Positions 1 to 10,719 of a DNA stretch of 46,169 nucleotides are shown in pieces (the stretch's first letter is position 1; every line of letters starts with the position of its first letter). The notes beneath the pieces were generated by a model. It saw nothing but the letters and a program-made list of their open reading frames with translations, was not told where the DNA came from and did not search any database. Origin of the DNA: UBA4644 sp964646225 (lineage in GTDB: Bacteria > Bacillota > Clostridia > Oscillospirales > Butyricicoccaceae). Location of the stretch: NCBI GenBank assembly GCA_964646225.1, contig CAZYAD010000010.1, forward strand, positions 1-46,169. The letters run 5' to 3'. Both the position numbers and the translations under genes were made by a program.

Positions 1-70
1 TCCGCGCCATCATTTCCGCATATTTTCCACAAAGCGGGCAACGCTATGTGAAAAAAAGGAGTACACCTGC

Positions 71-1384
71 ATGAAAAAGTCTGTCTTACGCTGCCTGTGC
101 GGCGTCTTTCTGGCGGCAGTTGTGGTTCTGGGCGGCTGCACGGTCTATTTCGCCCGGCGCTGCCATGCCCAGTCCCGCCTGGCCGAGGCGCGTCAGGCCC
201 AGTGCCTCTCCTCCCTGCTGCACAGTCTGGAACAGCTGGAGACGGCGCTGGAAAAAGCCCGCTATCTGCCGGAGGGCGCACTGCGGCAGACCCTTGCCGC
301 CGATGTCTGGAAGGAAAGCCGGAGCGCCTCGGCAGCGTTGGCAGCCATACCCCTGGGCGACCGGCGGCTGGAGCAGGCGGAGACCTATCTCGCCCAGGTG
401 GGCGATTACGCCTACTATTTGCTGCGCAGTGCCGCTTACGACCGTGCGGACGATACGGAATGGGCGACCTTTACCTCTCTGCGGGACAACGCCGCCGCAA
501 TGCTGTCGCAGATCAGCGCCCTGAAAGCAGAGGCCGATACCGGCGGTCTGTCTCTGTCCGCAGGAGAGATCGCCGGAGCAGCAGACGGACTGGGGCAACG
601 GCTGTCCGCCGTCAACGATGAGTTTCCGGAATATGCCTCGCTGATCTATGACGGGCCCTATTCCGACCACATCGCCCAACGAACCCCGCTGGCACTGGAG
701 GGACAGCGGGAGCTGACCCTCCGTGAGGCCCGGGAAAAGGCAGCGGCGCTGCTGCCCGCCACTCCTGCGCAGGTGCAGCCGGCGTATCAGTCCGGCGGGC
801 AGATCCCCTGCTACGGCTTCTCCTGTGGAACGGTCAGCTGCGCCATTTCCGTGCAGGGCGGACTGGCCGTTTCCCTTGCAGACAGCCGGGCACCCGGGGT
901 GGCCACCATTTCCGTTGAGGAGGCCCGGAAGCGGGCGCTGACATTTTTGAACACCATGGGCCTGACCGGGATGACGCCCAGCTATCACAGCACCTTTGAA
1001 GGGGTCTGCACCATTCATTTCGCTTATGCGGAAAACGGCATCACGGCCTATGCCGATCTGGTTAAGGTAGGCGTGGCGTTGGACGACGGCAGCATCGTCC
1101 GGCTGGATGCCAGTGGCTATGCCATGAACCACCACCAGCGTACAGCAGCTGAGCCCGCCTTTTCTCCGGAGCAGGCGCAGGCCTGTCTGCCTGACACGCT
1201 GACGGTGGAGCGCAACCATCTGGTCTATATCCCCACCACCGGACAAAACGAGGTCCTGTGTCTGGAGCTGGTGTGCCGGACGGACAGCGGCGGGCACGCG
1301 CTGCTCTATTTCAATGCGCAAACCGGCCAGGTGGAAAATCTGCTGCTGCTGGTAGAGTCGGAGACCGGCACACTCACCCGCTAA
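71..1384 (+). CDS. ypeB: Germination protein YpeB
   Basis: 437 aa, close to the usual YpeB length of about 450. It has one N-terminal membrane segment (about residues 5-25), a helical region, and a C-terminal half made of PepSY-type repeats from about residue 215 onward (LTLREAREKAAALL, ISVEEARKRALTFL). The tail LLLVESETGTLTR matches the typical YpeB ending. In Bacillus and Clostridia, YpeB sits in the spore and is needed to stabilise or localise the cortex-lytic enzyme SleB. The ATG follows AGGAG (57-61) by 9 nt. sleB normally lies just upstream; only 70 bases are visible here and they do not read as a recognisable SleB C-terminus. The gene converges on the broken ABC-F gene with only 15 nt between stops. 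Family call is firm; the SleB partnership is inferred. Confidence 0.9.
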   Translation: MKKSVLRCLCGVFLAAVVVLGGCTVYFARRCHAQSRLAEARQAQCLSSLLHSLEQLETALEKARYLPEGALRQTLAADVWKESRSASAALAAIPLGDRRLEQAETYLAQVGDYAYYLLRSAAYDRADDTEWATFTSLRDNAAAMLSQISALKAEADTGGLSLSAGEIAGAADGLGQRLSAVNDEFPEYASLIYDGPYSDHIAQRTPLALEGQRELTLREAREKAAALLPATPAQVQPAYQSGGQIPCYGFSCGTVSCAISVQGGLAVSLADSRAPGVATISVEEARKRALTFLNTMGLTGMTPSYHSTFEGVCTIHFAYAENGITAYADLVKVGVALDDGSIVRLDASGYAMNHHQRTAAEPAFSPEQAQACLPDTLTVERNHLVYIPTTGQNEVLCLELVCRTDSGGHALLYFNAQTGQVENLLLLVESETGTLTR

Positions 1385-1399
1385 AGGCTGCTGTGGCGA

Positions 1400-2352
1400 T
1401 CACAGCGTAACGATCCTGGTGGCCACCCGATCGCAAAAGGCTCTGTCATGCTCCACAAACAGCAGCGTGGGCCGGAAGGTCAGCAGCAGCTCCTCCAGCT
1501 GCATTCTGGAAAGCACATTGATGTAGTTCAGCGGCTCGTCCCAGACATACAGATGGGCCGGCCGGCACAGGCTGCCCGCCAGCAGCACCTTTTTCTTCTG
1601 TCCGGCGCTGAACTCTCTCATGTCCCGGGAAAGCTGATCCCGTAAAAGCCCAAGCTTTCACAGGATCGTCTTAAACAGACTTTCGTCAATGCCGCAGAGG
1701 CTGGCGTAGTCGGTCAGACTGCCCCGCAAATGGGCCGTTTCCTGCGGCACATAGGAAATTTCAGGCCGGATGCCTGGTAAACAGAGCCTGTAAAGTCTAT
1801 CTGCTTTTCACAGATCAGCTTGAGCACTGTGGACTTTCCGCAGCCGTTTTTGCCACGCAGCGCGATGCGTTCCCCCTGCTTTTTCCGCAGATAGCGGCTC
1901 AGGGCCGCCCGCCCCTCCAGATCCAGATGGTCGGTGGGCTCGTCGATAAGCAAAAACCGGTTTTCCCCCAGAAACAGCGCCGCCAGCAGCAGCTTGGTGC
2001 GCTGGCCGCCGGAAAGGGTGGAAAAGGGCCGCCCCAGCACCTCCTCCGGCAGCTCCCGCAAAAGCTCCCATTCCTGCGTCTGGGGGCACAGGCTTTTCGC
2101 CACCTCTCCAGCCGTAAGGCTAATATCCTTTACAGTATAGGGAAAATAAGCAAATTCCACATTTGCCGAGATTGTTCCCCGGTATTCCAGCTCTCCCAGC
2201 AGCAGCCGCAAAAGGGTGGTCTTGCCCCGGCCGTTCCGTCCGGTCAGGCCCAGCCGCCAATCGGTATCCAGCCGGAAGCTTACATGGTCAAACAGCAGCT
2301 GGCTGCTGCCGTCATACGCAAATGTGAGATCGTGAATCTGAATCATAGACAT
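1400..2352 (-). pseudogene. Decayed Lsa-type ABC-F ATPase (antibiotic-resistance family)
   Basis: Two pieces of one ABC-F gene are readable. The first starts at ATG 2352 (MSMIQIHDLTF), after AGGAGGA at 2361-2367, and holds ABC1: Walker A GRNGRGKTT, signature LSGGQ, Walker B LLIDEPTDHLD. It then jumps from RKKQG straight into ABC2 (ERIALRGKNGCGKST), so the linker and the start of ABC2 are deleted. A one-base loss in the A-run at 1756-1761 shifts the frame (GLKFPM instead of GLKISYVPQ). An in-frame TGA at 1658-1660 interrupts the next stretch. The final part, 1400-1621, keeps FSAGQKKKVLL, WDEPLNYINVLSRMQ and LLFVEHDRAFC, which are typical of Lsa proteins. Intact members protect ribosomes against pleuromutilins, lincosamides and streptogramin A. 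With three lesions this copy should be inactive. Confidence 0.88.
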
Positions 2353-2375
2353 ATCGTTTATCCTCCTGAAAGCAT

Positions 2376-2408
2376 AAAAAATGGGCTGCAGGAAAACGCC
2401 TGCAGCCC
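2376..2408 (-). terminator. Leader terminator (attenuator) of the ABC-F gene
   Basis: On the minus strand, GGGCTGCAGG (2408-2399), a 6-nt loop and CCTGCAGCCC (2392-2383) form a perfect 10-bp stem followed by A then six T. It lies between the leader ORF and the ABC-F ribosome site, where premature termination would silence the gene. The loop and 3' arm are also complementary to an upstream segment, so the hairpin has an alternative partner. Confidence 0.85.
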
Positions 2409-2544
2409 GGGACAGCACAAATCTGCGCAAAGCTCGCGCTGATGTCCATGAAGCTGAAAGGATCCTGTTTTCCTGCGAAGGCACAGCACAACACACGGTC
2501 CGAGCCGTGTACTTTCTCTGTGCGTCATTCATTCAGCAGGAAAA
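2388..2544 (-). promoter_or_regulatory. Ribosome-mediated attenuator: alternative pairing segments
   Basis: Four segments are visible in the minus-strand leader. Segment 1 is TTTTCCTGC inside the 6-codon leader ORF (2544-2536). Segment 2 is GCAGGAAAAC (2476-2467). Segment 3 is the terminator 5' arm (2408-2399). Segment 4 is GTTTTCCTGC, made of terminator loop plus 3' arm (2397-2388). Segments 1:2 pair over 9 bp, 2:4 over 10 bp, and 3:4 form the terminator. A ribosome stalled on the leader ORF would cover segment 1 and free 2 to pair with 4, giving readthrough. This is the logic described for drug-induced ABC-F leaders; the induction itself is inferred. Confidence 0.75.
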
Positions 2545-2553
2545 TCGGTGCAT
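2533..2553 (-). CDS. Six-residue leader peptide (MHRFSC) of the ABC-F attenuator
   Basis: ATG at 2553 followed by CAC CGA TTT TCC TGC TGA. A purine-rich ribosome site (GAGAGGTGAAAGG) ends directly upstream. The last three codons are attenuator segment 1. The stop is followed at once by another ATG (2532) that is open and in frame into the ABC-F gene but has no ribosome site of its own. Short leader ORFs of this kind are known upstream of ABC-F and Erm resistance genes, where drug-stalled ribosomes trigger antitermination. Confidence 0.65.
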   Translation of the reverse strand: MHRFSC

Positions 2554-2583
2554 CCTTTCACCTCTCTCACATGAATCAGCTAT

Positions 2584-2612
2584 ATTAAAACAGGTCACCC
2601 GTGGAATTGCAA
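2584..2612 (-). promoter_or_regulatory. Probable promoter of the ABC-F leader
   Basis: Minus strand: -35 TTGCAA (2612-2607), 17-nt spacer, -10 TTTAAT (2589-2584). It abuts the 3' end of the M20 gene and would start a leader of about 220 nt containing the leader ORF and attenuator. The -35 is a weak match. Confidence 0.5.
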
Positions 2613-2613
2613 G

Positions 2614-3732
2614 TCAATCCCGCCGGGTAAGCTCCCACATCATATCCACCGCCGCAGGCAGAATCTCATCGGGGAAGTCATAATGCACGGTGTGCAGGGG
2701 CGTACAGCGCTCCCCTGCCCCTACCTCGAACATGGCGCCTGCCGCCCGCTTGGGATAATACCCAAAGTCATCCGAGCCGCGATAGGGATGGGGCGCTTCC
2801 CGATACACCAGTCCCAGCCGTTTGGCTGCATCCCGGATGCGCTGCGCGGCGACAGCATCGTTGGCAGTCTCGGGGAACTCGTCGCAGAAGCGGACGCTCC
2901 AGGTCAGGCCGTCCCGCCGGGCCAGCTCCTCCGCCAGCGCCTCCAGGCGGGCCTGCAGGGCATCCATCTCCTGTTCGTACTGTCCGCGGATGGTCAGCAG
3001 CAGCTCGCCGCGGCTGGCCTGTGTGCCAAAGGCCGGTTCGCCCACATCCACCTGGATCACGGTACAGAACACCTGCCCCCGCCAGTTTTCCGGTGCGATC
3101 AGTCCCGGGATTGCATTGACCATGGACGCAATGGCAAAGGCGGGGCAGCGCCCGGCCTCCGGCATACTGGCATGGGAGGGGATGCCCTCGAAATGCAGGA
3201 TCATGCCCTTGGAGGCATAATACATGGTGCCATCCATGGTCTGGATCAGACCCTTCGGGGCCTCTGGACGGTTGTGCCAGCCATAGACCAGCCCGATGTG
3301 CTTTTCGGTGAGCAGGCGGGCGCACTCCTCGCCGCCTGCGCCGATCTCCTCGCCGTGCTGGAAAATCAGGTACACATCCCGGTCGGCGCCCCGGGCCTCC
3401 AGCTCCAGCGCCAGACCGCACAGCGAAGCCGCGTGCCCGTCATGACCGCACTTGTGTCCGCAGTCGGGCACCTGCGAGACATAGGGCGCGCCGATCTCAT
3501 CCCGCAGCGGCAGGGCATCCAGCTCACCGCGGAAAGCAATGCCCGGCAAATCGCTTCCGGAGACATAATGCCCGTAGCACCACCGACCCATGTCCACCAC
3601 CTCCAGCGAGGTGTGCTCCTTCAAAAAGGCCATCACCCGCGCCTTGGTGCCCTGCTCCTGCAGGGAGACCTCCGGATTGCGGTGCAGCTCATGCCGCAGC
3701 GCCACCGCCAGTTCGTAATTTCTGTTTTCCAT
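2614..3732 (-). CDS. M20 family metallo-amidohydrolase
   Basis: From ATG 3732 (MENRNYELAVALRHELHRNPE) the protein is 372 aa. M20D features: RHELHRNPEVSLQE near the start, metal-binding CGHKCGHDGHAAS near residue 90, QHGEEIGAGGEE near 125 with the catalytic-type glutamate, GWHN, GSDDFGYY, and a late metal-site region LHTVHYDFPDE. This family hydrolyses N-acyl or N-carbamoyl amino acids and related amides with a two-metal centre; the substrate cannot be told. An upstream in-frame extension exists, but the chosen ATG sits 2 nt after the RNase M5 stop and has GGAGG just upstream, which indicates translational coupling. It is the last gene of the long minus-strand block. Confidence 0.88.
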   Translation of the reverse strand: MENRNYELAVALRHELHRNPEVSLQEQGTKARVMAFLKEHTSLEVVDMGRWCYGHYVSGSDLPGIAFRGELDALPLRDEIGAPYVSQVPDCGHKCGHDGHAASLCGLALELEARGADRDVYLIFQHGEEIGAGGEECARLLTEKHIGLVYGWHNRPEAPKGLIQTMDGTMYYASKGMILHFEGIPSHASMPEAGRCPAFAIASMVNAIPGLIAPENWRGQVFCTVIQVDVGEPAFGTQASRGELLLTIRGQYEQEMDALQARLEALAEELARRDGLTWSVRFCDEFPETANDAVAAQRIRDAAKRLGLVYREAPHPYRGSDDFGYYPKRAAGAMFEVGAGERCTPLHTVHYDFPDEILPAAVDMMWELTRRD

Positions 3733-3734
3733 TG

Positions 3735-4319
3735 TCAGTCCTCCATTTCTTTGCAGACCGAGCGCAAGCGCTCCAGATCGGTCACACAATTCAACACATT
3801 CAGCAGCGCATTGGGGCTCAGATGGGTCGGAAGCTCCAGCGCCGCCAGCAGCTTCTGCCGTTTTTGCCCACTGTCCGGCCCGCCGCTCAGGCCCAGCTCA
3901 TACAGGTCGGTCTTGGTAATGCGCGGGCGCTCAGACAGGGTGCAGGCCAACGCGCCGCTGTTCTCCACCGCACGGAGGATGACCTCGTCCGGCACGCCCT
4001 CCACCCCCAGCTTGCCCTCCTTCGAGCCTTTGGCCTTGCGCTTTTCCTTGCCGTAAAGGTCTGGGATATAGGCATGAAAGAGCCTGCCTTCCGGAATTGC
4101 CCCTTTCAGGTAGTTCCGGATGACAAAGCCCGCGCCGTCTGAGTCGGTAAAAATCAGCAGCCCCCGTAGCTGCGCCAGCTGCCGCAGCAGCTGCAGCTTG
4201 TCCTTCTGCCGGAAGATTCCAAACCCTTCGGTGGTGAGGATGGTGGCATCAAACAGCCTGCTCAGCTTCAGCTTGTCGTACTTCCCCTCCACCAGGATCA
4301 CCGGCTCCAGGCGGATCAT
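3735..4319 (-). CDS. rnmV: Ribonuclease M5 (TOPRIM, 5S rRNA maturation)
   Basis: 194 aa. The N-terminal TOPRIM domain shows VILVEGKYDK (residues 7-16, with the catalytic-type glutamate) and FTDSDGAG (about 57-64, DxD metal site). The C-terminal part resembles the DUF4093 region of RNase M5-like proteins. The family trims 5S rRNA precursors in Firmicutes. The ATG overlaps the holA stop by 4 nt (ATGA), so the two are translationally coupled. KsgA, its usual neighbour, is not present. A divergent RNase M5-like paralogue cannot be excluded. Confidence 0.85.
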   Translation of the reverse strand: MIRLEPVILVEGKYDKLKLSRLFDATILTTEGFGIFRQKDKLQLLRQLAQLRGLLIFTDSDGAGFVIRNYLKGAIPEGRLFHAYIPDLYGKEKRKAKGSKEGKLGVEGVPDEVILRAVENSGALACTLSERPRITKTDLYELGLSGGPDSGQKRQKLLAALELPTHLSPNALLNVLNCVTDLERLRSVCKEMED

Positions 4320-5359
4320 CCGGCCGCCTCCGCAAAGCGCAGCAGCAGCAGCTCCACACTGCGCTGCGGGTCAGGAAGGTTACTTTTCAGCGCCAGGTCG
4401 GTCTCCAGACAGGCCTGCTGCACCCAGCGCAGATAATCCAGACTGCACCGTCGGGCGCTTTGCAGCAGACGCCGGGCGGGGTAAGCCGACTTGAAGCCCA
4501 GCATCTGGGCTACCTCATTCTCTGTGCGTCCGCTGCCTGCCGCCAGCTTGGCCCCATAAAGCCGCTGCAGCTGCTTGGTCACCGCCGCCAGAATGGCCAC
4601 CGGCTCCTGCTTGCGGTCAAACAGATCCCGCAGGATCATCAGCCCCTTGCTGTACTGGCCCTCAATCAGGCAGTCGGTAAGCTCAAATACCGTGGCCTCC
4701 AGCACGCGGGAGGCCAGCGCATCGATATCTCCCCGGTCAATGTGCTCCCCTGCCGTTCCTGCAGCGATTTTTGCGATCTCGGTCAGGAGATTTTCCATGG
4801 ATGCGCCGCAAAGGAACAGGAGATACTCGCACTCCGGCGCATCGATGGTCTTTCCCAGCTCATAGAAATGCCGTCTGACCCAGGGGATCAGGCTGGCGGC
4901 AGAGGATTGGTCAAACTCCACCACCTGACCGTGAGCCTCCAGCAGCTTCCACAGACTCAGCCGCTTATCCGGCTTGAACTCTATCGTGTCATAATAAAAC
5001 ACCAGACAGAGATCCTCCGGCAGATCGGCCAGCAGCCGGGGCAACAGTTCCTTCAGCTCGCCGGTGGGCTGCATCAGCTTGTAGTCCCGGACGATCACCA
5101 GCCGCCGTTCGCCGCCCATGGGGATGCTGTCTACCGCATCGGACAGCGCCTGCGCCGTCAGCTGCTCTCCCTCCAGCTGCTGGATGTTAAAGTCGGCAAA
5201 GGGCCCGCCGCACAGCTCCCGCAGCTGGTTCAGGTAGTGTCGCTTCAGGTAGCCCTCCTCGCCATGAAACACATACAGCCGTTCCGCATGGCCTGCGGCC
5301 AGGTCCTTTTTCAGCTTTTGCAGCGCCTGACCGTCTGCTGCTTTTTTGCCATATGCCAT
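4316..5359 (-). CDS. holA: DNA polymerase III subunit delta
   Basis: 347 aa, normal length. The N-terminus has the HolA signature YVFHGEEGYLKRHYLNQL (about 28-45). The middle contains VFYYDTIEFKPDKR and the helical clamp-loader region, and the C-terminus has MLGFKSAYPARRLLQSARRCS, typical of HolA. Delta is the clamp-loader subunit that opens the beta clamp. It starts 4 nt after the comEC stop and overlaps the RNase M5 start by 4 nt. comEC-holA adjacency is common in Firmicutes, which supports both calls. Confidence 0.93.
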   Translation of the reverse strand: MAYGKKAADGQALQKLKKDLAAGHAERLYVFHGEEGYLKRHYLNQLRELCGGPFADFNIQQLEGEQLTAQALSDAVDSIPMGGERRLVIVRDYKLMQPTGELKELLPRLLADLPEDLCLVFYYDTIEFKPDKRLSLWKLLEAHGQVVEFDQSSAASLIPWVRRHFYELGKTIDAPECEYLLFLCGASMENLLTEIAKIAAGTAGEHIDRGDIDALASRVLEATVFELTDCLIEGQYSKGLMILRDLFDRKQEPVAILAAVTKQLQRLYGAKLAAGSGRTENEVAQMLGFKSAYPARRLLQSARRCSLDYLRWVQQACLETDLALKSNLPDPQRSVELLLLRFAEAAG

Positions 5360-5363
5360 GATT

Positions 5364-7583
5364 TCACCTCCAAAAACGAAAGCGCAGCTCCTGCTGCTGC
5401 AAAAGAGTCACGGGAACACCGGCAAACCACGCGCCGTGCTCGGAATAACCGTTAGTCGTGATCACCAACTGCCGGGGCGACACCTTCTGACAGATGGCAT
5501 ACAGCAGCTGCCAGTCGTTTGCCACGGTATCATCCACCAGCAAAAGCGCCGCCTGGCCGGGCTCGTCCTCGATCAGCGCCTGGGCCTCCTCTGTTTTGAG
5601 TCCGCAGAGGGACAGCAGCGTAAAATCTCCTCCGGAAAGGCGCAGCGCATAGCGCCCACTGCCTGCCGCCAGCAGCTCCAGCTGAAAGCCGCTTGCCATG
5701 ATCGCGCCGGAATCGTCATAAAGCCAGATGGGCTGCCCCCGCAGATCAGCAGAAAGGCGCGTTTCCGCATCTCCCGGCAGCAGCACCCTTCCGGCCGGCG
5801 CTGCCTCCAGCACGGCGCGCAGGCCGCTCTGGGTTTTGTAATCTCCGGTGGTACACAGCAGGGTCTCCAGCTGCGGCGCGTTCCAGCGGGACAGCGCCGT
5901 TGCCGTCCGCTCCGCCGTATAGCGGCCATTTGCGCCGGTGTTGATCTGCGAGACGCCCTCTCCCCGCAAAAGGATCACCGGCTGTCCGCCTGCGCTGCTG
6001 ATCTCCACCTGGCCGGTAAGCCTCGCCTCCGCAGCCGTCCAGAGGCCGGTCAGGCAAATCAAGCCCACTGCCAGCAGCAGCAGTCCCCGGTCAGAAAGGC
6101 GCTTCCAGCGCCACAGCAGGGCGGCTGTCAGCAGGGCCAGCCCGGTCAACAGCAGCAGATTGCCGGCATCGGTGGCGGCAAAGGGCAGCGCGCCGATCCT
6201 GCGGATCACAAGCACGATCCACCGCAGAGGCCAGATCAGCAGATGCTGCGCCAGATAGGCCGCCGTCCAGGGCGAAAAGAGCGAGAGCAGCAGCGTTAGC
6301 AGGCCCAGCGACATGGTAAAGGACAACAGCCACAGAATCAGCAGATTGGAAATCAGTCCCAGCAGCGGCACGGTATCGAACAGCAGGATGGTCAACGGCA
6401 GGGTGAACAGTGTCGCCGCCAGCGTGGAGGCCACCGTCCCGGCGGCATACCACAGCAGCTTTTTCAGCAGCGGCGGGCGGATGTTTTTCACTCGCGGGAT
6501 CCACAGGGCGTTCAGCTGCGGCTGGAGCAGGATCAGCCCCAGCGTCGCACCGAAGGATAGCAGCAGTCCCGCGCTGCGGCAGGAAAAGGGATTTGCGGCG
6601 GTGAGCAGCAGCAGCGCCAGCGCCAGCGCCGTCAGGGGATCCTTTTCCCGCTTGATCCAGAAGGAGGCCGCCCACAGTACCAGCAGCACCACCGCCCGCA
6701 CCACTGAGGGAGAAAAGCCCACCACGGCGGCATACAGCAGCCCGACGGGCGCGGCAACCAGCAGGCCCAGCTTTTTCCCCAGCAGCGTGATCATCAGACC
6801 GGCCAGCACGGTCACATGCAGGCCGGAGACCGCCGTGATGTGCCGCGTGCCGCTGGCTGTCAGCGCCCGGTCGAAGGGGTCTGAAAAGCCCTCCCGCTCG
6901 CCGCTGAGCAGGGCGGCCAGCAGCGCCCCCTCGTCCCCCGGCAGCAGCTCCTGCACCCGGAGAGTGATGCTTCGGGACAGGATCCGCGCCCGGCGCAGCA
7001 GGGTCAGCGCCTGTCCCTGCCCATACCTGCCCTCAGTCTCCTGCGTCAGGGTCAGAAATATTCCCTCCTGCAGGAGGTTGCGGTCAAAGCTGCGCTCGGC
7101 CGCCGTCAGCGTGCCGGAAAACTCCAGCACATCACCGGGTGCGCCCTCCGGCGAGCCGTCCAGCAGATAAGCCCGAACCTTTAACCGGCAATCCCGGTCA
7201 TCCAAACGGGTGACCAGACCCTCGGCCACGCCGTAGCTCTGCATTCCGTAGGCGTATTCTGTCAGTTCCAGCCGCACCATCCCGGTGATGCCGTCCCATT
7301 GCTGCGTCGGCTGCCATACCAGCAGCAAAAAGCTGCTGCACCACAAAAAGCCCGCCAGCAGCCCCAGAAACAGAGAGCCGAACAGCGCGAACTGCTCCCG
7401 CAGAAGCAGGACTGCTGTCAGCGCGATGCCGCACAGGGCGGCGGCCGTCAGCAGCACCAGCAGGATCGGGTCGTTCAGGCGGACAAACAACTGGGAAACC
7501 AGCAGCGCCGTCATGAAAAAAGCAGCAGAAAAGCAGAGCAGCCGACGGGGCTGCCTGCCTTTCTGCCACTGCGGGATGCACAT
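5364..7583 (-). CDS. comEC: ComEC/Rec2-type DNA uptake protein with a degenerate C-terminal domain
   Basis: 739 aa. It has several N-terminal membrane segments, a DUF4131-like region, and then the competence domain with the hallmark GTRHITAVSGLHVTVLAGL near residue 250 and many following helices, up to about residue 510. ComEC forms the inner-membrane channel for single-stranded DNA during transformation. The C-terminal 210 residues occupy the place of the metallo-beta-lactamase-like nuclease domain, but the metal motif (HxHxDH, usually THPHADHIGG) is absent: LLCTTGDYKTQSGL stands there instead. The DNA-degrading activity attributed to that domain is therefore probably lost. The start at ATG 7583 has only a weak ribosome site 10 nt after the HIT gene stop. 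Confidence 0.88.
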   Translation of the reverse strand: MCIPQWQKGRQPRRLLCFSAAFFMTALLVSQLFVRLNDPILLVLLTAAALCGIALTAVLLLREQFALFGSLFLGLLAGFLWCSSFLLLVWQPTQQWDGITGMVRLELTEYAYGMQSYGVAEGLVTRLDDRDCRLKVRAYLLDGSPEGAPGDVLEFSGTLTAAERSFDRNLLQEGIFLTLTQETEGRYGQGQALTLLRRARILSRSITLRVQELLPGDEGALLAALLSGEREGFSDPFDRALTASGTRHITAVSGLHVTVLAGLMITLLGKKLGLLVAAPVGLLYAAVVGFSPSVVRAVVLLVLWAASFWIKREKDPLTALALALLLLTAANPFSCRSAGLLLSFGATLGLILLQPQLNALWIPRVKNIRPPLLKKLLWYAAGTVASTLAATLFTLPLTILLFDTVPLLGLISNLLILWLLSFTMSLGLLTLLLSLFSPWTAAYLAQHLLIWPLRWIVLVIRRIGALPFAATDAGNLLLLTGLALLTAALLWRWKRLSDRGLLLLAVGLICLTGLWTAAEARLTGQVEISSAGGQPVILLRGEGVSQINTGANGRYTAERTATALSRWNAPQLETLLCTTGDYKTQSGLRAVLEAAPAGRVLLPGDAETRLSADLRGQPIWLYDDSGAIMASGFQLELLAAGSGRYALRLSGGDFTLLSLCGLKTEEAQALIEDEPGQAALLLVDDTVANDWQLLYAICQKVSPRQLVITTNGYSEHGAWFAGVPVTLLQQQELRFRFWR

Positions 7584-7593
7584 TTCTGTCGGC

Positions 7594-7953
7594 TCAGGCC
7601 ATGGGGCCCAGTTCCCGGCCGCCCAGCAGGTGGAAATGCAGATGCTTCACCGTCTGTCCGGCGTCGGCCCCCACATTGGTCACCACGCGATAGCCGCCCT
7701 CCAGGCCTTCCTCCTTCGCCAGCTTGGCAAGGACCTCATAAATGTGCGCCACCAGCGCGGAATTATGCTTTGTGACCTCTGCCGCCGAGGCGATATGGGC
7801 CTTGGGCACTACCAGGATGTGGGTGGGCGCAGCAGGTGCAATGTCCCGGAAGGCATAGCACAGATTGTCCTCATATACCCGGGTGGAAGGGATCTCGCCC
7901 TTGATGATTTTGCAGAACAGGCAATCCTCCTGATAATTCAGCACATCAGACAT
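7594..7953 (-). CDS. HIT family protein (HinT-like nucleotide hydrolase)
   Basis: 119 aa from ATG 7953, which follows GAGGAGG by a suitable distance. N-terminal zinc-site CxxC (CLFCKIIKGEIPS, about 11-23), FRDIAPAAPTHILVVPK, and the C-terminal histidine triad HLHFHLLGG (about 103-111). HinT-like proteins hydrolyse nucleoside phosphoramidates and acyl-adenylates such as aminoacyl-AMP, which fits its place 26 nt downstream of alaS. A longer in-frame reading into alaS exists but lacks a ribosome site. The cellular role is inferred from the family. Confidence 0.92.
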   Translation of the reverse strand: MSDVLNYQEDCLFCKIIKGEIPSTRVYEDNLCYAFRDIAPAAPTHILVVPKAHIASAAEVTKHNSALVAHIYEVLAKLAKEEGLEGGYRVVTNVGADAGQTVKHLHFHLLGGRELGPMA

Positions 7954-7979
7954 GATTTTTTCCTCCTCTTTTGCACGCT

Positions 7980-10628
<2,649 letters not shown>

Positions 10629-10682
10629 AGCAGTCAATCCTCTTTATCTCAGTTTTCATTCTTTTTCAAAGGGTTACAGCTT

Positions 10683-10711
10683 ATCATACCACAAAGGCGA
10701 AAAAATTCCAA
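10683..10711 (-). promoter_or_regulatory. Promoter of alaS
   Basis: Minus strand: -35 TTGGAA (10711-10706), 17-nt spacer, -10 TATGAT (10688-10683). It lies in the gap between the U32 gene stop and the alaS start and gives a leader of about 45-50 nt. Confidence 0.65.
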
Positions 10712-10719
10712 CCCCGGCG

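Noticed and set aside
1..74. Possible end of an upstream gene overlapping ypeB (frame ending TGA at 72-74)
   Set aside because: Only 23 codons are visible and they do not resemble SleB or another named family; another frame closes at 49-51, so the choice is arbitrary.
1389..1406. GCTGTG/CACAGC hairpin between ypeB and the ABC-F pseudogene
   Set aside because: Six-bp stem with no T tract; too weak to call a terminator.
10629..10719. T-box riboswitch upstream of alaS
   Set aside because: The gap is too short and holds an ordinary promoter; no specifier or antiterminator structure is seen.
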